Part shown: positions 45,698 to 54,879 of the stretch, piece by piece
Layout of the letters: each line of letters starts with the position of its first letter
Position numbering within the stretch: position 1 is the stretch's first letter
Assembly: GCF_014656435.1 (NCBI RefSeq)
Contig: NZ_BNCK01000002.1
Coordinates: 365,475 to 429,474, forward strand
Origin: Thalassotalea marina
GTDB lineage: Bacteria; Pseudomonadota; Gammaproteobacteria; Enterobacterales; Alteromonadaceae
Length of the DNA: 64,000 bases
Direction: 5' to 3'
Program-made: the position numbers and the translations under genes
The notes under the pieces: generated by a model
Database searches by the model: none
Told to the model about the DNA's origin: nothing
What the model saw: the letters and a program-made list of their open reading frames with translations, nothing else

Positions 45698-46573
45698 ATG
45701 CTAAAAATTAAAAATTTATCCAAAACCTACGACAATGGTGTGCATGCACTCAATAACGTCAACTTAGATATTCCCAAAGGAATGTTTGGACTATTGGGTC
45801 CTAATGGTGCAGGAAAATCATCATTAATGCGCACTATTTCTACTCTACAAGATGCTGATTCTGGCTCTGTTGAATTTGACGGCATTGATGTATTTGCCGA
45901 TCCCCAAGCGATGAGACAGCGCCTAGGTTATTTACCTCAAGACTTTGGCGTTTACCCAAGGATCAGTGCTTATGACTTGTTAGAGCATATGGCCATTTTG
46001 AAAGGTATTGATAATAAGGCTGAACGCAAAGAAGCTGTTGAAGGATTGTTAGCGCATACTAATTTGTATCAACATCGCAATAAGGCGGTAAGTGGCTTTT
46101 CTGGTGGTATGCGTCAGCGCTTTGGTATTGCACAAGCATTATTAGGTGACCCTGATTTATTAGTTGTTGATGAGCCAACAGCAGGGTTAGATCCTGAAGA
46201 AAGAAACCGCTTTCATAACTTGTTAGTGAGTCTTGGTGAAGAAAAGGTCATTATTTTATCCACACATATTGTTGAAGATGTCTCAGAGCTATGTCCAAAC
46301 ATGGCGGTACTCGCTTCGGGACAGATTTTACTTCAAGGCAACCCCATCCTGTTAACACAGCAATTAAATGGTCAAATATGGCGTAAAACAGTTTCACAAC
46401 AAGAAGCCGTTGAAATTGAACAAAATATGCCAGTTATTTCTAAGCGTTTGTTTGCTGGCCAAACCATAATTCATGTCATGGCAGAGCAGGCGCCAGAAGG
46501 ATTTGAAACCGCCCCGGCTAATTTAGAAGACGTGTATTTTTCTACACTACATTCACATCGCTCAGCAGCATAA
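45698..46573 (+). CDS. ABC transporter ATP-binding protein
   Basis: ATPase subunit of an ABC-2-type exporter. Walker A is GPNGAGKSS (about 34-42), the signature is SGGMRQR (about 130-136) and Walker B is LLVVDEPTAGLDPEE. 291 aa, with a C-terminal extension after the nucleotide-binding domain. Ribosome site AGGAAGGAA. The permease-peptidase gene follows after 11 bp; the two form one transporter. Confidence 0.93.
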   Translation: MLKIKNLSKTYDNGVHALNNVNLDIPKGMFGLLGPNGAGKSSLMRTISTLQDADSGSVEFDGIDVFADPQAMRQRLGYLPQDFGVYPRISAYDLLEHMAILKGIDNKAERKEAVEGLLAHTNLYQHRNKAVSGFSGGMRQRFGIAQALLGDPDLLVVDEPTAGLDPEERNRFHNLLVSLGEEKVIILSTHIVEDVSELCPNMAVLASGQILLQGNPILLTQQLNGQIWRKTVSQQEAVEIEQNMPVISKRLFAGQTIIHVMAEQAPEGFETAPANLEDVYFSTLHSHRSAA

Positions 46574-46584
46574 GGAGTGATCTG

Positions 46585-49500
46585 ATGTTAGGTAAAATGT
46601 TTTTATTTGAATGGCGATATTTTATTCGTCAACCGTCGTTTTATGTTACGAGTACTATATTCTTTTTGTTAACCTTTTTTGCCACGGTAAGTGAAAACGT
46701 GCAAATAGGTGGCGGTGGAAATGTGCTATATAACGGCCCCTATTCGATTGCACAAACCCTTTGTATTATGGGGCTTTTTGCGATGTTTTTGGTGGTGAAC
46801 TTTGTCGCAAGTACAGCAACAAGGAATGACACCTCTAAAATGGCGGAAATTTTATACAGTAAACCGATCAATCCGCTTAGTTATCAGTTGGGGCGTTTTT
46901 TAGGCTCCTTTGCCATGGTTGCTACCGTCTTTGCCTTTGTACCTCTGGGTATATTAGTCGGGACTGTTATTGGTGGATTACTCGGATGGGTTGATGCTGA
47001 GCGCTTAGGGCCAACAAACTTTACATATTATTTTACTGCTTACTTCTATTTAGCATTGCCAACACTACTGGTGTTGTCTTGTATGTTTTATGCGGTCGCT
47101 ATTCGCTTTCGCAGTATGATGGCGGTTTATCTCGTTGCGGTTGGTTTCTTTATTCTTTACACGGTGGCGGGACAGTTATTTTCTGATCCGGAATATCGTA
47201 CTATCGTCGCATTATCAGATCCTTTTGCTTTAAATACTTTTGGTGAAGTGACACGTTACTGGACGATGTTTGACAAAAACAATACCCCAGTAGCTTTAGA
47301 AGGTATTTTGCTGCAAAACCGCATTATTTGGTTGTTTGCAGCGGTTGTTATCATGGTGTTATTTGGTGGTTTTTCTCAAAAGGTAAAACTAAATCATCCC
47401 AAAGCATCTAAAAAAGAGCGACAAAAGCTAAGCAGTAACGGCGATGAAAAGTTAGCAAATAATATTCAATACAAATCAAGTGGTATTAAAACGGGTGCAC
47501 ATTTATTAATGCGCATTAAGTTTGAAATAAAGCAGGTTATATTTAGTGCGCCGTTTTTAGTGCTAGGTGCTTTGACTATTTTTGCGTTAGTTGCACCATT
47601 AATTGATCCTCGTGCCATGTTTGGTACACCTAATTGGCCAATTACCCAAAGTATGGTGTCATTGGTATTCTCTTCTACAAGCACGCTAATTTTAATCGTG
47701 TTGGCGTATTACAGCGCAGAGATTGTTTGGCGTGAGCGCAACTCTGGTATGGGAGATATAGTTGATTCAATGCCGGTTAATAACATAACGTTTTGGTTAT
47801 CAAAACTTGTTGCCATTAGCTTAGTTATCGCATTGCTTTATGTGTTTGGCACCTGTGTTACGGTAATGAATCAATTAATTCGAGGTTATGACAACTTAGA
47901 GTTATCGCAATACTTTATTCGCTTAGGTTACGTTAATTTAGTGCCTATGATCATGACAGCGGTATTAGCTTTCTTTTTACAAGTGATCAGTCCTAATAAG
48001 TACGCCGGTATGATGCTGTTTGTTCTTTACATCATATCAACGATAGTACTGAGTAATTTTGGCTTTAGTCACAATATGTTCCAGTTCTCTGGTGCACCAA
48101 CTGTTCAATACACTGACATCAACACTTATGGCAACTTTTTAACCGCTCATTCTTGGTACATGTTGTATTGGTTAGGTATGTCGATTGTATTGTCAGCACT
48201 AACTTATGCTTTATGGCATAGAGGACCGGCTAAATCATTAAAAGCACGTGTTAATACGCTTGGTTACTACTTAGGTAAAACCGGCAAAATAGCCGTTGCA
48301 TTGGGTGTAGGTATTTTTGTCATTGCTGGTAGTTATATACATTACAACACGCGAGTGCTAAATGAATATGTTATTCAAGATGATATTGAAGACAGACGGG
48401 CAGATTACGAAAAAAGCTACGTACAATATAAAAACGACCAATTGCCGACAATAACTCAAACTCACGCAAAAGTAGATATCTACCCAAGCGCACGTCGTAT
48501 TGAGGCCGTTGCGGAAATTACCATTGAAAATAAATCTGATCAGCCAATTACTCGATTCCTAGTGTCTCAACCGAATTATACTCCTGAGTGGGGAGTTGAA
48601 ATTGAAGGTGGAAAAGTTAGTGAGTTTGATGAAACTTACAACACAGGTTGGTTCGTTTTTGATGAGCCTTTGCAGCCGGGTGAACAGCGCACAGGTAAAT
48701 TGATCGCCAAGCGAGTTCACCAAGGATTTACTGACGGTAATTATGACTATTCGTTAGTGGAAAATGGTACTTTTATCAATAATTTTGATTTATTCCCTGT
48801 GTTTGGTTATCGAGAAGACTGGCAATTGTCTGATCGTCACGAAAGGCGTAAACGTGAACTTGAACCTTTGCAGCGCGCTAACAAGCTTGAAGAGTCTCAA
48901 TTTTACAATGAAAGCTTTTTTGGCAAAGGGATTGGCTTTATCAACTTTGAAGCAACTATCTCAACCAGTGAAGATCAATTTGCCATTGCACCTGGCTACA
49001 TTCAAAGTGAAAAAGTAGAAAATGGTCGTCGTATTTACCATTACAAAATGGACGCGCCTATGGTGAATTTCTACTCTATTATGTCGGCACGTTTAGAGTC
49101 TAAAAAAGAGACTTATAAAGGCATTAATATTGAGGTTTACTACCATAAAGATCATTTTATGAACGTAGACCGCATGATTGAATCTGTGCGTGATTCTATC
49201 GATTATTTCAGTAAAGTATTTGGTCCATACCAGCATCAACAAATGCGTATTATCGAGTTCCCTGGATATCGAAGTTTTGCACAAAGTTTCGCAAACACTG
49301 TGCCATATTCAGAAAGAATTGGATTTATAACGGATCTAAGGGATCCTGAAAATATCGACCCTGTTTATTACGTTACTGCTCATGAAGTGGCTCATCAATG
49401 GTGGGGACATCAAGTAGGTGCTGCCAATGTTCAAGGCAGTGCTATAATCTCTGAAACCTTGTCTCAGTATGCTGCGCTTATGGTCATGGAGAAAAAGTAC

Positions 49501-50160
49501 GGCCCTGAAAAAATCCGTAAGTTTCTAAAATATGAATTAGATTCATACTTACGTGGCCGCAGCGTTGAAAGGCTTGAAGAAATGCCTCTGTATCGCAGTG
49601 AAAATCAGGCCTACATTCACTATCGAAAAGGCTCTGTGGTGATGATGGCGATAAAAGACCGTATTGGAGAAAACAGGTTAAACAAAGCATTATCTGATTT
49701 TCTTGATGCGTATAAATATCAAAGTACACCGTATCCAACAACTCGTGATTTAATGGCGTACCTCAATCAAGATACCAATGAGCAAGAGCAAGCTTTTATC
49801 AGTAACTTGTTTGAACACATTACCTTGTATGACTTAAAAACAAGGCTTGTTGAAGTCAACGAGCGTGAAGATGGTCAATTTGATGTAGTAATTACAGTGG
49901 ATGCCGCCTTAAAACGTGCTGATGGCCAAGGACAAGAAACTGATGAAGACTTTGTTGAAATGATTGATATCGGTTTGTTCAGTGACGATCCAGAAGATCT
50001 TTCAGCAGATAATTTAGTGCAATACTTACAAAAGCATGAGATTAAATCTGGCGAAAATGTCATCACACTTGTGGTTAAGGAAAAACCTAAATATGTGGGG
50101 GTAGATCCTTTTGTGAAGTTAATTGACCGCGATAGTGCCGATAATATTTATCGACTATAA
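46585..50160 (+). CDS. ABC-2 permease fused to an M1-peptidase-like domain
   Basis: A 1191-aa fusion. The first about 600 residues hold two sets of ABC-2 permease helices (for example LGRFLGSFAMVATVFAFVPLG and FWLSKLVAISLVIALLYVFG), joined by a soluble linker. The rest (about 640-1191) is an M1-aminopeptidase-like domain, probably periplasmic. The zinc motif HEVAH is at 933-937; the next glutamate is 19 residues later instead of the classical 18. The exopeptidase motif GxMEN is not found at the expected place (IIEFPGYRSFAQSFANTVPY). Similar fusions exist in other bacteria, but their role is not established. It forms an operon with the ATPase gene. Confidence 0.9.
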   Translation: MLGKMFLFEWRYFIRQPSFYVTSTIFFLLTFFATVSENVQIGGGGNVLYNGPYSIAQTLCIMGLFAMFLVVNFVASTATRNDTSKMAEILYSKPINPLSYQLGRFLGSFAMVATVFAFVPLGILVGTVIGGLLGWVDAERLGPTNFTYYFTAYFYLALPTLLVLSCMFYAVAIRFRSMMAVYLVAVGFFILYTVAGQLFSDPEYRTIVALSDPFALNTFGEVTRYWTMFDKNNTPVALEGILLQNRIIWLFAAVVIMVLFGGFSQKVKLNHPKASKKERQKLSSNGDEKLANNIQYKSSGIKTGAHLLMRIKFEIKQVIFSAPFLVLGALTIFALVAPLIDPRAMFGTPNWPITQSMVSLVFSSTSTLILIVLAYYSAEIVWRERNSGMGDIVDSMPVNNITFWLSKLVAISLVIALLYVFGTCVTVMNQLIRGYDNLELSQYFIRLGYVNLVPMIMTAVLAFFLQVISPNKYAGMMLFVLYIISTIVLSNFGFSHNMFQFSGAPTVQYTDINTYGNFLTAHSWYMLYWLGMSIVLSALTYALWHRGPAKSLKARVNTLGYYLGKTGKIAVALGVGIFVIAGSYIHYNTRVLNEYVIQDDIEDRRADYEKSYVQYKNDQLPTITQTHAKVDIYPSARRIEAVAEITIENKSDQPITRFLVSQPNYTPEWGVEIEGGKVSEFDETYNTGWFVFDEPLQPGEQRTGKLIAKRVHQGFTDGNYDYSLVENGTFINNFDLFPVFGYREDWQLSDRHERRKRELEPLQRANKLEESQFYNESFFGKGIGFINFEATISTSEDQFAIAPGYIQSEKVENGRRIYHYKMDAPMVNFYSIMSARLESKKETYKGINIEVYYHKDHFMNVDRMIESVRDSIDYFSKVFGPYQHQQMRIIEFPGYRSFAQSFANTVPYSERIGFITDLRDPENIDPVYYVTAHEVAHQWWGHQVGAANVQGSAIISETLSQYAALMVMEKKYGPEKIRKFLKYELDSYLRGRSVERLEEMPLYRSENQAYIHYRKGSVVMMAIKDRIGENRLNKALSDFLDAYKYQSTPYPTTRDLMAYLNQDTNEQEQAFISNLFEHITLYDLKTRLVEVNEREDGQFDVVITVDAALKRADGQGQETDEDFVEMIDIGLFSDDPEDLSADNLVQYLQKHEIKSGENVITLVVKEKPKYVGVDPFVKLIDRDSADNIYRL

Positions 50161-50169
50161 ACAAGATAA

Positions 50170-50197
50170 AAGGTCACATGAATTGTGACCTTTTTTA
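50170..50197. terminator. Bidirectional terminator after the ABC operon and yghU
   Basis: Stem GGTCACA / TGTGACC with flanking A-tract and T-tract, loop TGAAT, in the convergent gap. Supports both the permease and yghU transcripts. Confidence 0.8.
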
Positions 50198-50204
50198 TTG
50201 GATG

Positions 50205-51044
50205 TTATTTTTTATTAAAGTCATCGCTGCTGTGCCTTTCTGGCAGTTGCTCTTCGGGTTCTCCCCAATTGCGATTAACCATGCGACCACGCTGAACCGC
50301 AGGTCTGTCGTTGATGCGCTCAGCCCATTGCTTAACATGTTGATAGTTTTCAACATCAAGAAATTCAGCTGCGTCATATAATTTGCCTAAAACTAATGCG
50401 CCATACCAAGGCCAAATTGCCATATCGGCAATACTGTATTCATCACCGGCCATAAAACTATTTGTCGCTAAATGTTTATCTAACACATCTAATTGACGTT
50501 TAACTTCCATGGTAAAACGATCAATAGGATATTGGTATTTTTCTGGAGCGTAAGCATAAAAATGTCCAAAGCCTCCGCCGAGTATTGGTGCGCTGCCCAT
50601 TTGCCAAAATAGCCATGACATACAAGCCGTTTTTTGCTGATGATCTTTGGGAATAAAAGCATTAAATTTCTCAGCTAAATAAAGCAATATGGCACCCGAC
50701 TCAAAGACACGAGTTGATTTGCCATCACTTTTATCGAGTAAAGCGGGAATTTTTGAATTTGGGTTTAACTCAACAAAGCCACTACCAAATTGTTCGCCTT
50801 CCATAATATCAACGAGGTAGGCGTCATATTGCGCTTCTTCAATGCCAGCTTGCAATAACTCCTCAAGTAAAATGGTAACTTTTACTCCATTGGGGGTTGC
50901 CAAAGAATAAAGCTGCAAGTCGTGTTTGCCTTGAGGCAAATCAGCGACAAAAGTAGCACCAGAAGTAGGGCGGTTTATATTGGCAAATTTACCACCATTG
51001 CTATTATCCCATTGCCAAACTTTGGGTGGTTGATACTCAGACAT
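50205..51044 (-). CDS. yghU: Glutathione-dependent disulfide-bond oxidoreductase YghU
   Basis: Nu-class glutathione transferase with disulfide-bond reductase activity. Characteristic start PPKVWQWDNSNGGKFANINRP (in parts), then the thioredoxin fold (LQLYSLATPNGVKVTILLEEL), the glutathione-binding FESGAILLYLAEKF and a helical C-terminal domain with YSIADMAIWPWYG. 279 aa, near the E. coli 288. ATG behind GGAAG. Single gene. Confidence 0.94.
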   Translation of the reverse strand: MSEYQPPKVWQWDNSNGGKFANINRPTSGATFVADLPQGKHDLQLYSLATPNGVKVTILLEELLQAGIEEAQYDAYLVDIMEGEQFGSGFVELNPNSKIPALLDKSDGKSTRVFESGAILLYLAEKFNAFIPKDHQQKTACMSWLFWQMGSAPILGGGFGHFYAYAPEKYQYPIDRFTMEVKRQLDVLDKHLATNSFMAGDEYSIADMAIWPWYGALVLGKLYDAAEFLDVENYQHVKQWAERINDRPAVQRGRMVNRNWGEPEEQLPERHSSDDFNKK

Positions 51045-51204
51045 AACGATTTACTTCCTCTGTTATCCATTTTATCGAAAAGAATAATTGAATAGACATA
51101 GAATTTATTGAGTCTATTTCAATTAAGCAAAATAAAAATAGGACAAAGTTTAATTGTATTTGTTAGCTATACTAAATTAACCTCAGCTTCGCTTAAGGAG
51201 CCCT

Positions 51205-51969
51205 ATGAAAGCACTATTAATTTGCTTTTTTATGTTGTTTTCGTTGGTTAGCCATGCCAAACGTTATGTTATAGGCGTGCAAGATGTATCTTATTTCCCG
51301 CTGTACGACTTTCCTAATGCGAGTTTTTCAAAAGAATTGCTTGACGCTTTTGCTGCTTCTAAAGGTTACACATTCGACTATTTACCCCTACCAATAAAAC
51401 GCATTAATCACTGGTTTAGTGAAAATGATATCGACTTTAAATTTCCAGATAATAGCCGATGGTTAATTGGCTCTAACTTTCACGATACCGTTAAATATAG
51501 TGAGCCAATTATCGAATTAATTGCTTGTACGGTAGTGCATCGCAATAATAAAGATGCCAGTAAAAAAGATATTCATAAGTTAGGTACTTTGCTTGGGTTT
51601 CACCCAACACTGTGGCTTGACCAAATAGCCAATGGTCAAACTGCATTAATTGAAAGTACTTCTACACTAAATATTGTGCGGCAAACGGTATTAGGTGCTG
51701 TTGATGGCACTAACATTGAACCCAATGTGGTTTTTCATCAATTAAGAATACTTAAACAAGATAGTCAGTTGGTTATCTCTAAAAACATTCATCATGAAAC
51801 TTATTTTTATCATTTGTCTACGAGAAAGCATCATGACGTATTAAAAGAGTTTAATCAGTTTCTAAAAGCAAACACTGAGTTTATCGAAACACTGAAAAAA
51901 AAGTACAAAATAATAGATCCAACCCCCTACCGACAACCTAGCCCTAACCCCTTAATATCACTTCTGTAA
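51205..51969 (+). CDS. Periplasmic solute-binding-like protein
   Basis: A 254-aa exported protein (signal peptide about 1-18, ending VSHA) of the extracellular solute-binding family 3 type: YVIGVQDVSYFPLYDF, then FSKELLDAFAASKGYTFDYLPLPI and VKYSEPIIEL. Perfect AAGGAG ribosome site. No transporter genes are adjacent; members standing alone in marine gammaproteobacteria often act as sensors or are orphans. Ligand unknown. Confidence 0.8.
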   Translation: MKALLICFFMLFSLVSHAKRYVIGVQDVSYFPLYDFPNASFSKELLDAFAASKGYTFDYLPLPIKRINHWFSENDIDFKFPDNSRWLIGSNFHDTVKYSEPIIELIACTVVHRNNKDASKKDIHKLGTLLGFHPTLWLDQIANGQTALIESTSTLNIVRQTVLGAVDGTNIEPNVVFHQLRILKQDSQLVISKNIHHETYFYHLSTRKHHDVLKEFNQFLKANTEFIETLKKKYKIIDPTPYRQPSPNPLISLL

Positions 51970-52018
51970 TTGCCTGTTGATTGGATAATTACTAAGTTTT
52001 TTGATAATGAGTGTCCCT

Positions 52019-53380
52019 TCATGGCTTAAAACTAATGGTTGTACGTGTGCGTTTCATTATCAAATATACGATAAAGAGTGATGCAGCATGGCTAAGTGCA
52101 ATACCTAGGTAAAATCCTTGTTTATCCCAGTAGTTGGCACCAATAAAAGCAAAAGAAAGCAATAAAACTAATTTATGGCTAATAGCTAATACTGTTGCTT
52201 CTAACGTTTTGTTTTTTGCGTTAAGACATGATTGAAACACCATTAGGATCCCAGTAGCGCCATATGCCCAAGGAACCCAAGTTAGGAATGTAAAAAGATG
52301 ATTGGATATCGCTTGATGTGAACAAATAAAGTTTGACAACAAGTGGTGCTGATTCAATAAAAGTGCGGCTAATAGCAGCTGAAAAAGCATAATAAAACCA
52401 AATGTGATGCTATAAAATTGTTCAACTCTTGAGTGTTGTTCTCGCCAAAAGTTTGCACCAACAAGCGCTGGCAACGAGGTTGTTAATACCATAGGTATGA
52501 GCAAAAACAATAATTCTAAGCGAAATATTAATGCCAGTGCTGCAACGTAGCTTGTATCGAATGTCGCGGCCATGTAGGTTAAAAACGCCATACTAATAGG
52601 GGTAACAAACTGCTGTAAAACAATAAGACAGCTATCTTTAGAAGGCGTAATTAAAGGTATTGATAGGCGAGTCAAAGTAGGCTTTTTAAGGCCAACTTTT
52701 TGATGAAGAAAATATAATGAAATGACAGCACAACATACATCGGTAGCAATGTGTAACCAAGCCACCACAGATAAAGAAATTTCGTTATTTGACTCTGGGG
52801 ATAATAATACTATTGCCAATATACATTTGGTTGTCGCCCAGCAAAACATTAAGGCACTTGCCAGTGGCATCCATCCTAACGCTCTTAACGTAGCGTTTAT
52901 CATCCAAATGGCGGCTAAAAAGACCCAGCCTATAAATCTCAAATCTAAATAAGTTTGTTGCTGTTTGGCAATTGAATGTGTCAGAGCTCCCGGAAGCTGC
53001 TGAGAATTCCCCGTTAAAAGTAAAAGAGCTTCCTGATTAAAATAAAACAGTAGGGAAAAGAGGAATACGATAAGGCTGTTTTTTAATAAACAGTTGGAAA
53101 TTTCAAGAGGAACTTGTTGTTTATCAATGCAGTTTTGGCGGATTATTTTGTTGTTTGTACGAATGCTAAGTGCTATTGCTAGCGCGGTCATTGCTGCAGT
53201 AATAGGTACAGTAAAGCCAAAAGATGTTAATACATGCTGTGGTTGAGCGGCCAAGAGGGAAGATTCAAGTAGATCATAGGCTAGCAGGGCTAAAATAGCT
53301 CCAACCATAGGCAATGAATTTTTAAAAATTAGGTTACTTGGATCAGCATGTATAAATGACTGACTATTACAAACTGCCAT
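52019..53380 (-). CDS. MATE-family efflux transporter
   Basis: A 453-aa inner-membrane protein with twelve hydrophobic segments in two halves, the size and pattern of multidrug and toxin extrusion transporters that use a sodium or proton gradient. Recognisable stretches are NSLPMVGAILALLAYDLLES and, in the second half, QQFVTPISMAFLTYMAATFD with FRLELLFLLIPMVLTTSLPAL. The sequence is divergent from NorM, so substrate and cation are unknown. It lies downstream of the AdoMet decarboxylase on the same strand, 308 bp away. Confidence 0.75.
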   Translation of the reverse strand: MAVCNSQSFIHADPSNLIFKNSLPMVGAILALLAYDLLESSLLAAQPQHVLTSFGFTVPITAAMTALAIALSIRTNNKIIRQNCIDKQQVPLEISNCLLKNSLIVFLFSLLFYFNQEALLLLTGNSQQLPGALTHSIAKQQQTYLDLRFIGWVFLAAIWMINATLRALGWMPLASALMFCWATTKCILAIVLLSPESNNEISLSVVAWLHIATDVCCAVISLYFLHQKVGLKKPTLTRLSIPLITPSKDSCLIVLQQFVTPISMAFLTYMAATFDTSYVAALALIFRLELLFLLIPMVLTTSLPALVGANFWREQHSRVEQFYSITFGFIMLFQLLLAALLLNQHHLLSNFICSHQAISNHLFTFLTWVPWAYGATGILMVFQSCLNAKNKTLEATVLAISHKLVLLLSFAFIGANYWDKQGFYLGIALSHAASLFIVYLIMKRTRTTISFKP

Positions 53381-53688
53381 GTATTTTTATCTCTTTTTAT
53401 TTATTCTGAATGAGATAGGGGCTTCACCGATTCTGTTTCACTATCGGATGTAACAATACGTGTCAGCTTCTTATACACTTCTTGTTATAAATGCTCGTTG
53501 GTTTTTTATAACTGATTGTTTTGTAGGTGATAGTTTTGGTTGGTTTGATATTTGTATACTACTCAGATAAGGCTGTGTTTTAGTACATTTGGAGTAGTTA
53601 ATTTGCCAATTATGTTACGCACGCCTAACATCTCCCATTGACATAGGCGCTGAGCTTGTACAGTAGGCGTCTGTGTCTAACTTATTCC
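53381..53688. other. 308-bp intergenic region between the decarboxylase and MATE genes
   Basis: AT-rich sequence without a gene. It contains the motif GTTACGCACGCCTAAC, which resembles half of an integron recombination site, but no partner half is present. Confidence 0.4.
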
Positions 53689-54669
53689 CTATAAAGCGTG
53701 ACTTATGCTTTTTGTATCCAAACGCTGTGCATCTGTGTAAATAGTTTGTGGCCATATAAAGGTTGCAAAACATACTAAATAACCATTTGATAATTCATCT
53801 TTTACTAATGCTTTGCTTTTATATTGCTCAGGTACATATGTGGTAATTTGCTGGTCAAAGTTAGACTCATTAAAGGTTAGAAAATCAAACGAAGCAGGTT
53901 GCAAAATAGAGAGTAATTGTTTTGTCACTTTAAAAAGATCTACATTTGACTCAAAGCTCACGTAACTGCTCATTGCCTGAGGGGTAATATGTATTGTTAT
54001 ATATTCCTCACCTCTAATGGCATTTAGGGAGTAACCGTATGGCTGAAAAACAAAATCATCAATGCTATAACCTGGAAATAACACTTCAATATTTAGAAAA
54101 TCTCTAACGCATGCGGGTGTTAAATTGGGTCTTGTTAAACGTTCAGATACCTGTTTATTAATTTGATAAGCCAGTAATTGATAAGTTTTGTTATTTTCGT
54201 TCGCTTGAAAGTTATTGTGTTGGTGAAAAATATAATTGTGGTGGCTGTCAATTTCGCCAAAACGGTAGGCTTTACCATCAATAATACTTGATAGCCTTTT
54301 AGAGTCCTCACTGAAACTGCTTAGTTGAGCATGTGCGAAATATTCATTTTTGCGTTGATATATAACCTGCCTAATAAGGATGTTATCTATGTGCTGTAAA
54401 AAATATTCCACCGAATCAACTAAAGTAGTAACACCACAGGTGATAATGAGTAACTTGTTATGCCAAACAAAAAGGCTTGATTCAGAGAGTAAAAATGCTT
54501 TGCATTCTGAGTTTGATACAGAAGAGATAATTTGCGCGTTGCAGCGTTCTACCATGTTTTGCCAAAAACAATCATCAATATCATTCAATAAAGATAAACT
54601 GTTTTTATCAATAATAATTTCAGCTTTTTTTTCAGAACCTTCGAAAAACAAGATAACTCCCTTGGTCAA
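53689..54669 (-). CDS. S-adenosylmethionine decarboxylase, eukaryotic-type (class 2)
   Basis: Makes decarboxylated AdoMet, the aminopropyl donor for spermidine. The 326-aa protein matches the eukaryotic enzyme rather than bacterial SpeD. F-F-E-G-S-E (8-13) gives the two acidic residues equal to human Glu8 and Glu11. The self-cleavage motif L-S-E-S-S-L-F puts the pyruvoyl serine at Ser64, with Cys78 14 residues later, as Cys82 is in human. F-Q-P-Y-G-Y-S-L-N gives Phe208 and Ser214; TIHITP gives His227; YVSFESN follows. Human Glu247 is replaced by Gln231. Chain length is near human (334). Polyamine genes speB and speA lie 1.4 kb away. Confidence 0.88.
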   Translation of the reverse strand: MTKGVILFFEGSEKKAEIIIDKNSLSLLNDIDDCFWQNMVERCNAQIISSVSNSECKAFLLSESSLFVWHNKLLIITCGVTTLVDSVEYFLQHIDNILIRQVIYQRKNEYFAHAQLSSFSEDSKRLSSIIDGKAYRFGEIDSHHNYIFHQHNNFQANENNKTYQLLAYQINKQVSERLTRPNLTPACVRDFLNIEVLFPGYSIDDFVFQPYGYSLNAIRGEEYITIHITPQAMSSYVSFESNVDLFKVTKQLLSILQPASFDFLTFNESNFDQQITTYVPEQYKSKALVKDELSNGYLVCFATFIWPQTIYTDAQRLDTKSISHAL

Positions 54670-54879
54670 TTTTTACAGTCAGTTCGGTAAATTTATAACG
54701 CCATTTTTATAGGCTTATTAAGTAAAAACACTGGCTAGTTTAACCGCTTAATGTTTGTTTGTGTTTAAAAAGCTGCAAAAATGGTTATTTTATTATAAGG
54801 TGTTCGCCCAATAAGCACTCATTAAACAAATATTGATGAGTGTCGGATTAATAGGATCATACATTTTAAAAGGAATTAG

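Noticed and set aside
53610-53690. Possible integron attC half-site (GCCTAAC with GTTACGC nearby)
   Set aside because: No matching GTTRRRY end at a suitable distance and no integrase or cassette array.
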